This document shows positions 25,200 to 33,504 of a stretch of DNA of 64,000 nt, piece after piece. Made by a program: the position numbers and the translations under genes. The stretch's first letter is position 1. Each line of letters begins with the position of its first letter. The notes beneath the pieces were generated by a model. The model saw nothing but the letters and a program-made list of their open reading frames with translations, did no database searches and was not told the DNA's origin. Source of the stretch: Actinomycetes bacterium (GTDB lineage Bacteria; Actinomycetota; Actinomycetes; Mycobacteriales; Mycobacteriaceae). The stretch lies in contig JAEXZY010000062.1 of assembly GCA_023404955.1 (NCBI GenBank), forward strand, positions 10,413-74,412. The letters are read 5' to 3'.

Positions 25200-25900
25200 C
25201 ACGATCCTTTCAGCGGTGAGAGGTCGACCCGAACGTCGATCCCGGCGCCCGTCACATCGACGAGGTGGCGGTCGGGAATCTCCTGCCACGCCGGATCGTC
25301 GTCGTACGGTTCACTCGCCAGCACCACGCCGTCGGGCCTGCGCAGCACCGACAGGGTGTCCCCCCAGGTGGTGGCCAGCAATCGAGAACCGTTGCCCGCC
25401 ACTATGTTCAGCCGAGCATTGGGGTCGTCGGCGGCGACCGCAGCCACCGTGTCACCGAGCGCGTCCAGTCCGCGATCGAAGATGAGCGCGGCCAGCAGCG
25501 CGCTGTCGTTGGTCGATTCCGCGTGCCGGGACAACGGCAGCACCGCGCGATCGACCAATCCGTTGTGCGACAGCAACCAGGTGCCGTCGGTGAACGGCGC
25601 CGACGCCGAGGGCTCGATCGGCATCCCGACGCTGGCCGAGCGCACCGCGGCGACTACGCACGAGCTGCTCAGCGCCGGCGCCACCGACGCGAAGGACGCG
25701 TCACCCCACAGCGGTGCGGCGCTGCGCCACCGCCGTGGCTGTGCACTGTCGAAAAAGCCTGCGCCCCAACCGTCGGCGTTCATCAGTCCGTGCTTCTGCC
25801 GGCGCGGTGCATACGACTGCACCAGCAGTCCGGACGGCGGCTCGAGCATAAGCGAGGCCAGCGTGACCGGCGCCCCCAACCAGGCCAGGTGCCTACACAT
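25199..25900 (-). CDS. egtC: Ergothioneine biosynthesis gamma-glutamyl amidohydrolase EgtC
   Basis: A 233-residue class II glutamine-amidotransferase-fold hydrolase. The catalytic N-terminal nucleophile is Cys2 (MCRHLAWLG), exposed after removal of Met. SHNGLVDR and the early NADGWGAGFF are typical of the fold. EgtC removes the glutamyl group from gamma-glutamyl-hercynylcysteine sulfoxide made by EgtB. It lies 12 bases after egtB and overlaps egtD by one base. Confidence 0.92.
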   Translation of the reverse strand: MCRHLAWLGAPVTLASLMLEPPSGLLVQSYAPRRQKHGLMNADGWGAGFFDSAQPRRWRSAAPLWGDASFASVAPALSSSCVVAAVRSASVGMPIEPSASAPFTDGTWLLSHNGLVDRAVLPLSRHAESTNDSALLAALIFDRGLDALGDTVAAVAADDPNARLNIVAGNGSRLLATTWGDTLSVLRRPDGVVLASEPYDDDPAWQEIPDRHLVDVTGAGIDVRVDLSPLKGS

Positions 25901-25912
25901 GCCTACACATCC

Positions 25913-27211
25913 CTAGACATCACTGGCCAACCGGACACCGGAGAAGATCTGCCTGCGGATCGGGTGGTCCCAATTGCGGAAACTCGGCCGCAGAATCCCC
26001 GGCGCCACCGCCCACGACCCGCCGCGCAGCACGCGATAGTCGCCAGAGGTGACCCCGTCGAAAAAGGGGCTGGAGTACTGCTCGTAGACCATGGGCGTGA
26101 ATCCCGGCCACGGCCGCAGGGTCGAGGTGGTCCACTCCCACACGTCGCCGAGCATCTGTTCGGCACCGTAGGCCGAGGCGCTGCCGGGGTACGCGCCCAC
26201 CGGGGCCGGCCGCAGCGCGGTGCCGCCGAGATTGACCCGCTCCGCAGTCGGAGCGTCCGAACCCCAGGGGTAGCGCCTGCGCCGGCCGACCGCCGGATCC
26301 CACGCGCACGCCTTCTCCCACTCGACTTCCGTGGGCAGCCGGGCACCGGCCCATGCCGCGTACGCCTGCGCTTCGTGGAAGTCGACGTGCTGCACCGGCT
26401 CGTCGGCAGGGATGTCCTCGATGTGGCCGAACCGGGTGCGGGTACCGGCCAGCGTCCCGGTGTTCCAGAACTGCGGCGCAATCACACCAGCCTGCTGCCG
26501 ATGGGCCCAGCCGGCGTCGGTCCACCAGCGGCGCTCGTCATAGCCGCCGTCGTCGATGAACTGCTGCCACTCGCCGTTCGTGACGGGCACGCGGCCGATG
26601 CGGAATGCCGGTACGTCGACGGTGTGCGCGGGGCGCTCGTTGTCCAGCGAGAAGGGCTCGGACGCCGCGTCGACGCCGAGCACGAACTCACCGGCCGGCA
26701 CCTCGACCCACGACCCGGCGAGACCGGGACGGCCGGCGGGCAGCGCGGTGCCGCGATCGAGCAGCGGCGCACCCGAGCGAAGGTTCAGCGCCTGCAGCAT
26801 CGTCTCGTCGTGCTGGTTCTCGTGGCTGGCCACCATGCCGAAGGTGAACGCCTCGGGATGGTCGTCGGGCAGCGCATCGAGAACGTCGAGCACCATGTTG
26901 CGCACCGTGGCGCAATAGGCACGCGCGTCGGCGGGCGGCAGCAGCGGCAGGTCCACCCGGCTGGCTCGCGAATGCACGAAGGCGTCGTAGAGCTGGTCGA
27001 CCTGGCGGGAGAGCAAGCCGGGGCGATCGGGGTTGCCGCCGCGCAACAGCCAGAGTTCTTCCTGCTGGCCGATGTGTGCGAGGTCCCAGACCAGCGGGCT
27101 CATCAGGGGGTCGTACTGTCGACGCACCTCGGCGTCGTCGAAGTCGACCAGCCGCAGGGTGCGGTCCCGGGCGGCGGTCAGTTCCTCGGCCAGTAGCTCG
27201 CGGTTCGTCAC
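25913..27211 (-). CDS. egtB: Hercynine oxygenase EgtB (non-heme iron sulfoxide synthase)
   Basis: A 432-residue enzyme with an N-terminal DinB-like helical bundle carrying the iron-binding histidines (WDLAHIGQQEELW near residue 45 and SHENQHDET near 130) and a C-terminal formylglycine-generating-enzyme-type domain (from about 170, with LPTEVEWEKAC, GDVWEWT and RVLRGGSW). It couples hercynine to gamma-glutamylcysteine with O2. I use the GTG at 27211, which overlaps the egtA stop (GTGA) and gives the family length; the open frame upstream is Arg/Gly-rich antisense sequence. Confidence 0.93.
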   Translation of the reverse strand: MTNRELLAEELTAARDRTLRLVDFDDAEVRRQYDPLMSPLVWDLAHIGQQEELWLLRGGNPDRPGLLSRQVDQLYDAFVHSRASRVDLPLLPPADARAYCATVRNMVLDVLDALPDDHPEAFTFGMVASHENQHDETMLQALNLRSGAPLLDRGTALPAGRPGLAGSWVEVPAGEFVLGVDAASEPFSLDNERPAHTVDVPAFRIGRVPVTNGEWQQFIDDGGYDERRWWTDAGWAHRQQAGVIAPQFWNTGTLAGTRTRFGHIEDIPADEPVQHVDFHEAQAYAAWAGARLPTEVEWEKACAWDPAVGRRRRYPWGSDAPTAERVNLGGTALRPAPVGAYPGSASAYGAEQMLGDVWEWTTSTLRPWPGFTPMVYEQYSSPFFDGVTSGDYRVLRGGSWAVAPGILRPSFRNWDHPIRRQIFSGVRLASDV

Positions 27212-28473
27212 GACTCCCCTTCTGCCATCTCGGTGATCGCTGCGGCGATTCCGGACGCCACCACCCGGTCGGCGAAGTCGTCGGCGGCGCAGCGACCGCG
27301 CTCGACCGTACGCACCAGCAGATCCATCGATTCGATCAGCTCCGCCGGCGCCCGCTCCGCCGCGGCGGTCACGCAGGTCAGGGCGGTTGCCTGTAGACGT
27401 CGATCGGCCAGACCGACCCGAGCGGCGCGGTCCCACTCGGTGGCGACCTCCTCGGTGGCGTCCGCCGCGATGTCGGCGGCGGCCGGATCGTCCAACAGGG
27501 TCGCGAGCGTCCACGCCACCGCGGGCCACAGCCCGTCGGGCACGCTGTCCAGGTAGCGGATCTCGAGGAAGCCGCGCGGACGCACCGGCGGAAACAGTGT
27601 GGTCAGGTGGTAGTCGAGATCGGCGGTGGTGGGCCGCCGTCCGCCGAGCAGCACGCGACCGTCGGCCCAATCCGCGAACGGCACCCACTCCGTGACGGGC
27701 TCGGGGTCCGGGTTGTTCACCAACATGACCGGCGCCCGCAGGGCGTACCGCGCCCAATCGCTGGCCGGGTCGTCACCGCTCGCGCCGAGCACGGGCCCAC
27801 ATCGCGCCGAATCGAGCTGCCCCCACACCCGCTGCCGGGTGGACTGCCAGCCGGTGAAGCCGCCGCCGAGCACCGGCGAGTTGGCAGCGACCGCGATCAT
27901 CGTGGGGCCGAGGGCGTGAGCCAAGCGGACTCGCTGCGCCCACTGCGTGCGCGGCCCAGCTTCGAGGTTGACCTGGATCGACGCCGTCGACGTCATCATC
28001 GCCGCGCCGGCTTCCCCGGTGCCGCTGGTCTGGAAGAAACGCTCCATGGCCCGGTACCGACCGCCGGGGTTGACCCGGCGCGGAGGACGCAGCGGATCGG
28101 CGCCGAGGAGCACCAGACCGAAGCCGGCATGTCGGAAGGCTGTGCGCAGCGCAGCGCGGTCGGAGTGCATCGCCGCGATCGCGGCAGCGGGATCGGCAGC
28201 CGGCGGCCCCGACAGCTCGACCGCTCCGCCGGGCTCCACGGTGACCACGCTGCCCCCGGGCAGCGGGGGCAGCGTCGCGATGGTCGCGGTCAACTCTTCC
28301 CAGTCGGGACGGCGTTGCGGATCGGCGAGCACGAAGCAGTGCGCCTCCACCTCCAACCCGACCCCGCCGACCGGACCGTCGACCAGACAACTGGCGACGA
28401 GGCGTTCGGCCGCAGCTTCAGCGCTGGTCAAGGTGTCGCCGGGCGAAATGTCGCACGGCACGGTGCGGGCCAT
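27208..28473 (-). CDS. egtA: Glutamate-cysteine ligase EgtA
   Basis: A 421-residue GCS2-family ligase that makes gamma-glutamylcysteine for ergothioneine. Markers are GVGLEVEAHCFVLAD near residues 35-49, the MTSTASIQVNLEAG stretch around 165-178 and FLEIRYLDSVPDGLW near 318-332. The ATG at 28473 (MARTVPCD) is preferred to a start 33 codons upstream. It is the first gene of egtABCDE; all junctions downstream are overlaps or 12 bases, so the five genes form one transcript. The 130 bases before it hold the probable operon promoter. Confidence 0.92.
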   Translation of the reverse strand: MARTVPCDISPGDTLTSAEAAAERLVASCLVDGPVGGVGLEVEAHCFVLADPQRRPDWEELTATIATLPPLPGGSVVTVEPGGAVELSGPPAADPAAAIAAMHSDRAALRTAFRHAGFGLVLLGADPLRPPRRVNPGGRYRAMERFFQTSGTGEAGAAMMTSTASIQVNLEAGPRTQWAQRVRLAHALGPTMIAVAANSPVLGGGFTGWQSTRQRVWGQLDSARCGPVLGASGDDPASDWARYALRAPVMLVNNPDPEPVTEWVPFADWADGRVLLGGRRPTTADLDYHLTTLFPPVRPRGFLEIRYLDSVPDGLWPAVAWTLATLLDDPAAADIAADATEEVATEWDRAARVGLADRRLQATALTCVTAAAERAPAELIESMDLLVRTVERGRCAADDFADRVVASGIAAAITEMAEGES

Positions 28474-28603
28474 ATCAGCCGCCCTCTTTCCATCGGTGAC
28501 GATCTGCGAAGAGAAGTCTTCCTCTTTATCTTCCAGACCGCACCGACAATTCTCCGGTCGGCCGCATGACACACCTATGACGTGCCCACCCGGACCCGCA
28601 GCG

Positions 28604-29296
28604 TTACTGACCGAGCGTGTTCTGCATCGCGCCGGCGAGCACGTTGACCGCGGGTCCGCCGTTGCCCGACTGGCACACCTTGGCCTGCAGCAACACGTTC
28701 TCCCGCAGCCGGGTGGTGACGAAGCACCGCCGGTCGGTGGCTGCGCCCGAGGTCGCCGGCAACGCGGCTCTCATCTCCTGCTTGACCCAGTCGGCCTGGT
28801 CGGCGCCGGCGGGTCCGCCGGTGAAGCTCCACACCTGGGTGGTGCCGTTGTCGAGGTGCATCGTCGACGTCAGACCGCCGCAGCCGACGGTGCGGTCGAC
28901 GACGCGGTGATATGCGCGCCGCGCGGCGTCGGGGGTGGCGAAGACGCCGACGGCCTGTTTGACGAAGTGGGTCATGTCCGACGGCGACTCCTGGGCCGTC
29001 GCACCGTTGAACGCCGCCAGATCGGGATCGAGGTACACCTCCGGCAACCCGATATCAGCCCAGTTGTTGCAGACCGGCGCGTCGACCGAATAGGCCTGGA
29101 AAGGGGCGGTGAATGTCGACTCGGTACCCAGCCGCGCGCCGACGATGTTGCCGACGGAGCCCTTGTTCAGCACGGCGTAGTTCACCACTCCGGGGTCGGA
29201 CGGCCGCGCAGCGGCAGGGGCGGCCAGGGCCAGGCCCAGACCGATGCCCACAGTGGCGACAGAACCCACGGCGACGGCTTTCATCGCACCGATCAT
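28604..29296 (-). CDS. Exported PknH-sensor-like (extracellular sensor domain) protein
   Basis: A 230-residue protein with a signal peptide (about 1-30, ending LALAAPAAARP) and a mature domain like the extracellular sensor of kinase PknH and its lipoprotein relatives: CNNW..., a C-terminal VNVLAGAMQNTLGQ, and paired cysteines (VCNNW, VGCGG, RRCFVTT, KVCQSG) positioned for two disulfides. No kinase domain or lipobox is present. Its ATG at 29296 overlaps the stop of the HTH gene (ATGA), so both are co-translated. The role may be binding of a cell-envelope ligand. Confidence 0.75.
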   Translation of the reverse strand: MIGAMKAVAVGSVATVGIGLGLALAAPAAARPSDPGVVNYAVLNKGSVGNIVGARLGTESTFTAPFQAYSVDAPVCNNWADIGLPEVYLDPDLAAFNGATAQESPSDMTHFVKQAVGVFATPDAARRAYHRVVDRTVGCGGLTSTMHLDNGTTQVWSFTGGPAGADQADWVKQEMRAALPATSGAATDRRCFVTTRLRENVLLQAKVCQSGNGGPAVNVLAGAMQNTLGQ

Positions 29297-30135
29297 GCCA
29301 GCCGCGACGGTGCGGGCCCGACGACGCTGAGCAGCCGCAGATTCTCCAGCGCCGCGGACCCGGGCGGCGGTGTCAGCACCACCAGCTTCTGCCCGTGGGT
29401 GGCAGCGAGGACCTCGCAATCCAGCGTCAGCGGGCCCACCGCCGTCACGAACGTTTTGCGCTGCATCCTCCGAACGGCCACCTCGTGGCGCGCCCACAGC
29501 GCTTCGAATTCCGAACTCTCGCGCAGCAGCGCTTCGACGAGCTCTCGCATGTCCGGGTCGGCCCGCCGTCGCGCCCACGCCGCGCGCAGATCGGCCACCA
29601 TGACCCGGCTGTGCTCGTCGCGATCGGGTGCCGGTACGCGTTCACGCATCTGCGGCTCGGTGAACCACCGGTAGCTCATGCTGGCCGCGAGTCCGGTCTT
29701 CACGTCCGTCTCGAGCTCACCCATCAGCAATCGGGCGAGTTCGTTCTGGGCCAGCACCACGTAGGTGTCGGAGGTGACGAAGGCCGCGGCGTCTCGCATC
29801 TGGTCGAGGACGAACATCAACGCGGGTCCGACGTGCATCGAGCGGCTGCAGCGGTCGGGGGCAGAGTGACCCGCGAGGCGATAGAGGTGATCGGTCTCGT
29901 CATCGGAAAGCCGGAGCGCCCGCGCCATCGCCCGCACCATCTGGGTGGACGGTTGCGTGCTTCGCGCCTGCTCCAGCCGCCCGTAGTAGTCGGCCGACAT
30001 CCCGGCCAGCTGCGCCACTTCCTCGCGCCGCAGCCCTGCCGTGCGTCGACGTGCGCCGTCGGGCAAACCGACCTCGGCCGGCGTGATGGCCTCTCGGCGT
30101 CGGCGCAGGAAGCCGGCGAGCGCGTCACGGTCCAT
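29293..30135 (-). CDS. XRE-family helix-turn-helix regulator with MmyB-like ligand domain
   Basis: A 280-residue regulator: an N-terminal HTH_31/XRE domain (about 10-80, with GLRREEVAQLAGMSADYYGRLEQ, cited here only as GLRREEVAQLAGMS and YYGRLEQ) and a C-terminal MmyB-like domain (about 105-270). In actinobacteria such regulators usually repress a divergent oxidoreductase gene. Here the divergent neighbour is an aldo/keto reductase, and a 25-base dyad (30166-30190) lies between the two starts. The gene runs on into the exported sensor-like protein with a four-base overlap. Confidence 0.85.
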   Translation of the reverse strand: MDRDALAGFLRRRREAITPAEVGLPDGARRRTAGLRREEVAQLAGMSADYYGRLEQARSTQPSTQMVRAMARALRLSDDETDHLYRLAGHSAPDRCSRSMHVGPALMFVLDQMRDAAAFVTSDTYVVLAQNELARLLMGELETDVKTGLAASMSYRWFTEPQMRERVPAPDRDEHSRVMVADLRAAWARRRADPDMRELVEALLRESSEFEALWARHEVAVRRMQRKTFVTAVGPLTLDCEVLAATHGQKLVVLTPPPGSAALENLRLLSVVGPAPSRLA

Positions 30136-30165
30136 CCGGCCATTCTGGTCGCGGCGTGGTCACGC

Positions 30166-30190
30166 TGCCAGGGACTCTGAGTCCCCGGCA
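30166..30190. promoter_or_regulatory. 25-base dyad between HTH regulator and aldo/keto reductase
   Basis: GGGACTC-T-GAGTCCC (30171-30185) is perfect, and it extends to TGCC on the left and GGCA on the right with one mismatched pair (30170/30186), giving a 25-base dyad. It lies 31 bases from the regulator start and 46 from the reductase start. This is the best operator candidate for the HTH regulator at 29293-30135. Confidence 0.6.
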
Positions 30191-30235
30191 GAACATGCCG
30201 TGGTTGTCCCGTCGCATTCCGTCGACAGTGAGGTC

Positions 30236-31222
30236 ATGCGAAACCACACACTCGGAACACTGACCACATCGGCACTCGGGCTCGGGTGCATGGGGATGTC
30301 GGGGGCCTACGGCCACGCCGACCGGGCGGAAAGCGTGGCGACCGTCCGCACGGCCCTCGACGCCGGGATCACGCTGCTGGACACCGGTGATTTCTACGGC
30401 ATGGGACACAACGAGCTGCTGCTGTCCGAAGCGCTGCGGTCCGTCCCGCGCGACGCATACCAACTCAGCGTGAAGTTCGGAGGCCAGCTCGGGCCCGACG
30501 GCTCCTGGGTCGGATTCGACGCTCGACCGGCATCGGTGAAATCCGCTGCTGCGTATTCACTGCAGCGGCTGGGCGTCGACCACATCGACATCTACCGGCC
30601 TGCGCGACTGGATCCGGCCGTGCCGATCGAGGAAACCGTCGGCGCCATCGGCGAACTCGTCGACGGCGGCTACGTTCGGCACATCGGACTCTCGGAAGTC
30701 GGGACGGACACCCTGCGCCGGGCCGCAGCGGTGCGACCGATCTCGGATCTGCAGATCGAGTACTCGCTGGCCTCCCGCGGTGTCGAACGCGACATCCTGG
30801 ACACCTGCCGGGAACTCGGTATCGGCATCACCGCCTACGGCGTGCTGGCCCGAGGACTTCTCGGCGGGCACTGGACCGCTGCCGGCAGCGGCGAAGGCGA
30901 CATGCGGACACTCAGTCCGAGGTTCTCCGGCGAAAACCTCACGCACAATTTGACTTTGGTCGACGCACTGCGTGCGGTGGCTGACGAGCTCGGCATCTCC
31001 GTGGCACAGGCCGCCATCGCCTGGGTCATCGCCCGCGGTACCGACGTCGTCGCGCTCATCGGTGCGCGCACCCGCGTCCGGCTGAACGAGGCGCTCGGGG
31101 CGGTCGCAGTCGAACTGACCGACACCCAATTGAGCCGCATCGAGGCAGCAGTACCCGCCGAGCACGTGGCCGGTGACCGCTACCCCGCGGCGCACATGGC
31201 AGCACTCGATTCGGAACGCTGA
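30236..31222 (+). CDS. Aldo/keto reductase (pyridoxal/YakC-like)
   Basis: A 328-residue TIM-barrel NADPH-dependent oxidoreductase: LGLGCMGMSGAYG near residues 15-27, catalytic D..Y..K as LDTGDFYGMG and LSVKFGG, and a phosphate-binding end IGARTRVRLNEALG near 276-289. The usual catalytic His region reads DHIDIYRPARLDP, where many relatives have DLYQ.HR. Substrates are probably aldehydes or quinones. ATG 30236 follows a divergent region with a dyad, so it is likely derepressed by the HTH regulator. It converges with the CobW-like gene. Confidence 0.85.
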   Translation: MRNHTLGTLTTSALGLGCMGMSGAYGHADRAESVATVRTALDAGITLLDTGDFYGMGHNELLLSEALRSVPRDAYQLSVKFGGQLGPDGSWVGFDARPASVKSAAAYSLQRLGVDHIDIYRPARLDPAVPIEETVGAIGELVDGGYVRHIGLSEVGTDTLRRAAAVRPISDLQIEYSLASRGVERDILDTCRELGIGITAYGVLARGLLGGHWTAAGSGEGDMRTLSPRFSGENLTHNLTLVDALRAVADELGISVAQAAIAWVIARGTDVVALIGARTRVRLNEALGAVAVELTDTQLSRIEAAVPAEHVAGDRYPAAHMAALDSER

Positions 31223-31235
31223 GCCGTCGACCCCG

Positions 31236-32399
31236 TCAGTCCGCCGAGTGACCTTCGGAGTCCGGGAGCGCCGTGACCACCGCTTCGCCGCAGGGGTCGG
31301 CATGCCAGTCACCGAAAGGGTCGGCGTAGCTGGCCCATTCGTGTTGACGGCTCACCTCGTCATCGGTCAGCAGGGCGTCGTTCAGCGCTCGCGTGACGTC
31401 CCGGTCACGAGCCCCGCAGGTCAGCACTGACAGCGACGTGTGCCGATCGCCGTGGCGCGGGTCCCACATCAGAGCCGCCATGGCACGGCGGTCCGCATTG
31501 ACGTACGCGGTCTCGCGAGAAGTCATAGCAGCCAACCACTTTCCTGCGTTCGTCACCCGCAACCCGCCACCGGCAGACTCCAGCCACATGACCCGGTCGG
31601 GTCGGTTGGCCAACCAGAGCCGCCCTCGGCTGCGCACCACGCCGTCGAGTAACACGTCCAGTGCGTCGTGCAGGCGTTCGGGATGGAACGGCCGCCGCGC
31701 GGTGAACTCGACCAGCCCGACGCGACCGTCGGCGTCCAACGGTGGTTGACCGGCCAGCAGCGACGCGTGCGGATCGTCGCTGCGCCCGCGACGCGCGTCG
31801 GCATCCAGATGGGCGAGGGCGAGTTCGAGACGGTCGGCGCCGACGGTGATGCGGGCGCGTGGGGCCAGCCTGCGCACGACGGCGAGTGTCTCCCGATCCG
31901 GCGTGGTCAGCACGGCGACGTCGGCGAATTCGGCCTGCCCGACCACCACCTGCGCCACAGTGCGGCCGTCGGCCAGCTCGTCCTCGCCGAGCGCTTGGGA
32001 CAACCACGTACCACTGTCGACGGCGGCGATCACCGCCGCCAGCGATACATCCTGTGCGGCAGCAGACTGCGTGACCGCGAAGCACACGGGTTCCGGTTCC
32101 AGCCACGGGGCAAGGCGCACCACGATGCGATCCAGGCCGCCGCGGCGGTGGAGGTGGCACAGGTGGGCCAGCAGATCCTCGCGAACGGTGCAGGCCAGGC
32201 AGCAATTCCTCAATTCCAGGACCGCGTCGGCCTTCACCGTCACTCCACGCTGCACCGACGCGGTGGTGCGGTGCACCACGTGCCCGTCGAAATAATGCTC
32301 GACCAGCACGGTCCCCGGTCGGTCGAGGAGGACTCGAGCGATGTCGGCCGTGCCGGCGGCGCTGTTGTGGCCGGCCACGACGATGACGGGGGTGCGCAC
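31236..32399 (-). CDS. CobW/G3E-like protein of the zinc-starvation response (Mrf-type candidate)
   Basis: A 387-residue protein of the CobW (G3E) group: the metal motif region has LRNCCLACTVREDL (about residues 63-76), and the CobW C-terminal domain runs from about 230 to 350. The P-loop is degenerate: the position of GxxGSGKT reads AGHNSAAGTADIA, without the Lys. It is divergent from the zinc-independent ribosomal operon across two Zur-like boxes. From memory, mycobacterial Mrf, which recruits the hibernation factor Mpy to zinc-starved ribosomes, is a CobW-like protein encoded with this operon; assignment to Mrf is an inference from context. Confidence 0.72.
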   Translation of the reverse strand: MRTPVIVVAGHNSAAGTADIARVLLDRPGTVLVEHYFDGHVVHRTTASVQRGVTVKADAVLELRNCCLACTVREDLLAHLCHLHRRGGLDRIVVRLAPWLEPEPVCFAVTQSAAAQDVSLAAVIAAVDSGTWLSQALGEDELADGRTVAQVVVGQAEFADVAVLTTPDRETLAVVRRLAPRARITVGADRLELALAHLDADARRGRSDDPHASLLAGQPPLDADGRVGLVEFTARRPFHPERLHDALDVLLDGVVRSRGRLWLANRPDRVMWLESAGGGLRVTNAGKWLAAMTSRETAYVNADRRAMAALMWDPRHGDRHTSLSVLTCGARDRDVTRALNDALLTDDEVSRQHEWASYADPFGDWHADPCGEAVVTALPDSEGHSAD

Positions 32400-32414
32400 A
32401 GACTGACTCCTTAT

Positions 32415-32433
32415 CGGGAATGATTTTCAATAG
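32415..32433. promoter_or_regulatory. Zur-like box 1
   Basis: The stretch around GGGAATGATTTTCAATAG resembles the mycobacterial Zur site (half-sites around a central TGAT/ATCA). It lies 16 bases from the CobW-like start, and TTCAAT (32426-32431) can be the -35 of a rightward promoter whose -10 is TACAGT (32448-32453). Zinc-loaded Zur bound here would block both directions. Confidence 0.6.
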
Positions 32434-32467
32434 CGACGCGTTCACGCTACAGTCCAGTCCGTAACTT

Positions 32468-32486
32468 GTCGAAAATGATTTCCATT
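32468..32486. promoter_or_regulatory. Zur-like box 2 and strong ribosome binding site of rpmB2
   Basis: GTCGAAAATGATTTCCATT repeats the AATGATTT core of box 1 with better dyad symmetry. It directly abuts AAGGAGG (32487-32493), a near-ideal ribosome binding site four bases before the GTG at 32498. Two boxes about 50 bases apart fit cooperative Zur repression. Confidence 0.62.
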
Positions 32487-32497
32487 AAGGAGGCGAC

Positions 32498-32734
32498 GTG
32501 TCCGCACACTGTCAGGTCACCGGCCGCACGCCCAGCTTCGGCAACGCGGTGTCGCATTCGCAGCGCCGCACTCGCAGGCGCTGGGGCCCCAACATCCAAC
32601 GCAAGACCTATTACCTGCCGTCCGAAGGTCGCCGAATCACGTTGCGCGTCAGCGCCAAAGGCATCAAGACCATCGACCGCGACGGCATCGAATCGGTGGT
32701 GGCTCGCCTCCGCCGGCAAGGAGAGAAGATCTGA
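32498..32734 (+). CDS. rpmB2: Zinc-independent ribosomal protein bL28 (C-minus paralogue)
   Basis: A 78-residue bL28: CQVTGRTPSFGNAVSHSQRRT and the RTRRRWGPNIQ region are typical. Only one cysteine (C5) is present, so the CxxC zinc pairs of the normal protein are missing. Such paralogues replace the zinc-binding form when zinc is scarce, freeing the metal. It starts at GTG 32498 behind AAGGAGG and shares its last base with the rpmG2 start. Confidence 0.92.
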   Translation: MSAHCQVTGRTPSFGNAVSHSQRRTRRRWGPNIQRKTYYLPSEGRRITLRVSAKGIKTIDRDGIESVVARLRRQGEKI

Positions 32735-32901
32735 TGGCACGCAGCACCGACATCCGCCCCGTGGTCAAGCTCCGCTCGACGGCGGGCACCGGCTACACCT
32801 ATGTCACGCGCAAGAACCGGCGCAATGATCCGGATCGGATCGTGCTGCGCAAGTACGACCCCGTCGCGCGCCGACACGTCGACTTCCGCGAAGAGCGCTG
32901 A
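32734..32901 (+). CDS. rpmG2: Zinc-independent ribosomal protein bL33 (C-minus paralogue)
   Basis: A 55-residue bL33 with the family core STAGTGYTYVTRKNRRN and YDPVARRHVDFRE. No cysteine is present, where the zinc form has two CxxC pairs. Starts at ATG 32734 (TGATG overlap with rpmB2) and ends with a TGA whose A begins rpsN2. Confidence 0.92.
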   Translation: MARSTDIRPVVKLRSTAGTGYTYVTRKNRRNDPDRIVLRKYDPVARRHVDFREER

Positions 32902-33200
32902 TGGCGAAGAAGTCCAAGATCGTCGCCGACGAGCGGCGAAGAGCCACCGTCGCCCGGTACGCCGAGCGACGCGCCGCACTCAAGGAGATCATCCGCACGG
33001 GTGGGCCGCAGGAGCGCACGGCGGCGCAGGCGGAGCTCAACCGGCAACCGCGCGACGCCAGCCCGGTACGCGTGCGCAACCGCGACGCGGTCGACGGCCG
33101 GCCGCGCGGTCATCTGCGCAAATTCGGGTTGTCGCGGGTCCGGGTGCGTCAGCTCGCCCACCGCGGCGAGCTGCCCGGTGTCCGGAAGTCGAGCTGGTGA
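32901..33200 (+). CDS. rpsN2: Zinc-independent ribosomal protein uS14 (C-minus paralogue)
   Basis: A 99-residue long-form uS14 with no cysteines, against about 61 residues and a C4 zinc site for the usual actinobacterial form. Markers are MAKKSKIVADERRR at the start, RNRDAVDGRPRGHLRKFGLS and the C-terminal RGELPGVRKSSW. One-base overlap with rpmG2 and four-base overlap (GTGA) with rpsR2. Confidence 0.93.
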   Translation: MAKKSKIVADERRRATVARYAERRAALKEIIRTGGPQERTAAQAELNRQPRDASPVRVRNRDAVDGRPRGHLRKFGLSRVRVRQLAHRGELPGVRKSSW

Positions 33201-33436
33201 AGCGCTCTCGCCGGGCATCGGAACCCGCGAAGAAGCGGCGGAACCTGTTGTCGTCGTTGGGGATCGAAGACGTCGACTACAAAGACACCGCGACGCTGCG
33301 TCAGTTTCTCTCCGAGCGCGGAAAGATTCGGTCGCGCACGGTCACCGGCGTCACGGTCCAGCAGCAGCGACAGGTCGCGTTGGCGATCAAGACAGCGCGT
33401 GAGATGGCCTTGCTGCCCTACCCCGGCCAGCGCTGA
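33197..33436 (+). CDS. rpsR2: Zinc-independent ribosomal protein bS18 (C-minus paralogue)
   Basis: A 79-residue bS18 with LRQFLSERGKIRSRTVTGV and KTAREMALLPY as core. It has no cysteine, so the zinc site is lost. GTG 33197 overlaps the rpsN2 stop. It is the last gene of the Zur-type unit and is followed 6 bases later by a strong inverted repeat. Confidence 0.92.
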   Translation: MKRSRRASEPAKKRRNLLSSLGIEDVDYKDTATLRQFLSERGKIRSRTVTGVTVQQQRQVALAIKTAREMALLPYPGQR

Positions 33437-33442
33437 GCCCTC

Positions 33443-33495
33443 AGTGCACGGTTTCTGACGGGCCGTCTCGCCGTTCTCGTCAGAAACCGTGCACT
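33443..33495. terminator. Perfect 18-bp stem between rpsR2 and catalase (bidirectional terminator)
   Basis: AGTGCACGGTTTCTGACG (33443-33460) is the exact reverse complement of 33478-33495, with a 17-base loop. It lies in the 68-base gap between convergent genes, the right place for a two-way terminator. There is no U-run, as is usual in mycobacteria. Confidence 0.7.
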
Positions 33496-33504
33496 CGCGT
33501 CGTC

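Noticed and set aside
25265..27196. A 643-codon plus-strand frame opposite egtC-egtB
   Set aside because: Composition bias and no domain; egtB and egtC are certain on the minus strand.
32400..32497. An IdeR or Fur box for the CobW/ribosomal region
   Set aside because: The TGATTTTCA/GAAAATGATTTC pattern fits Zur better, and zinc-free ribosomal proteins are a zinc, not iron, response.
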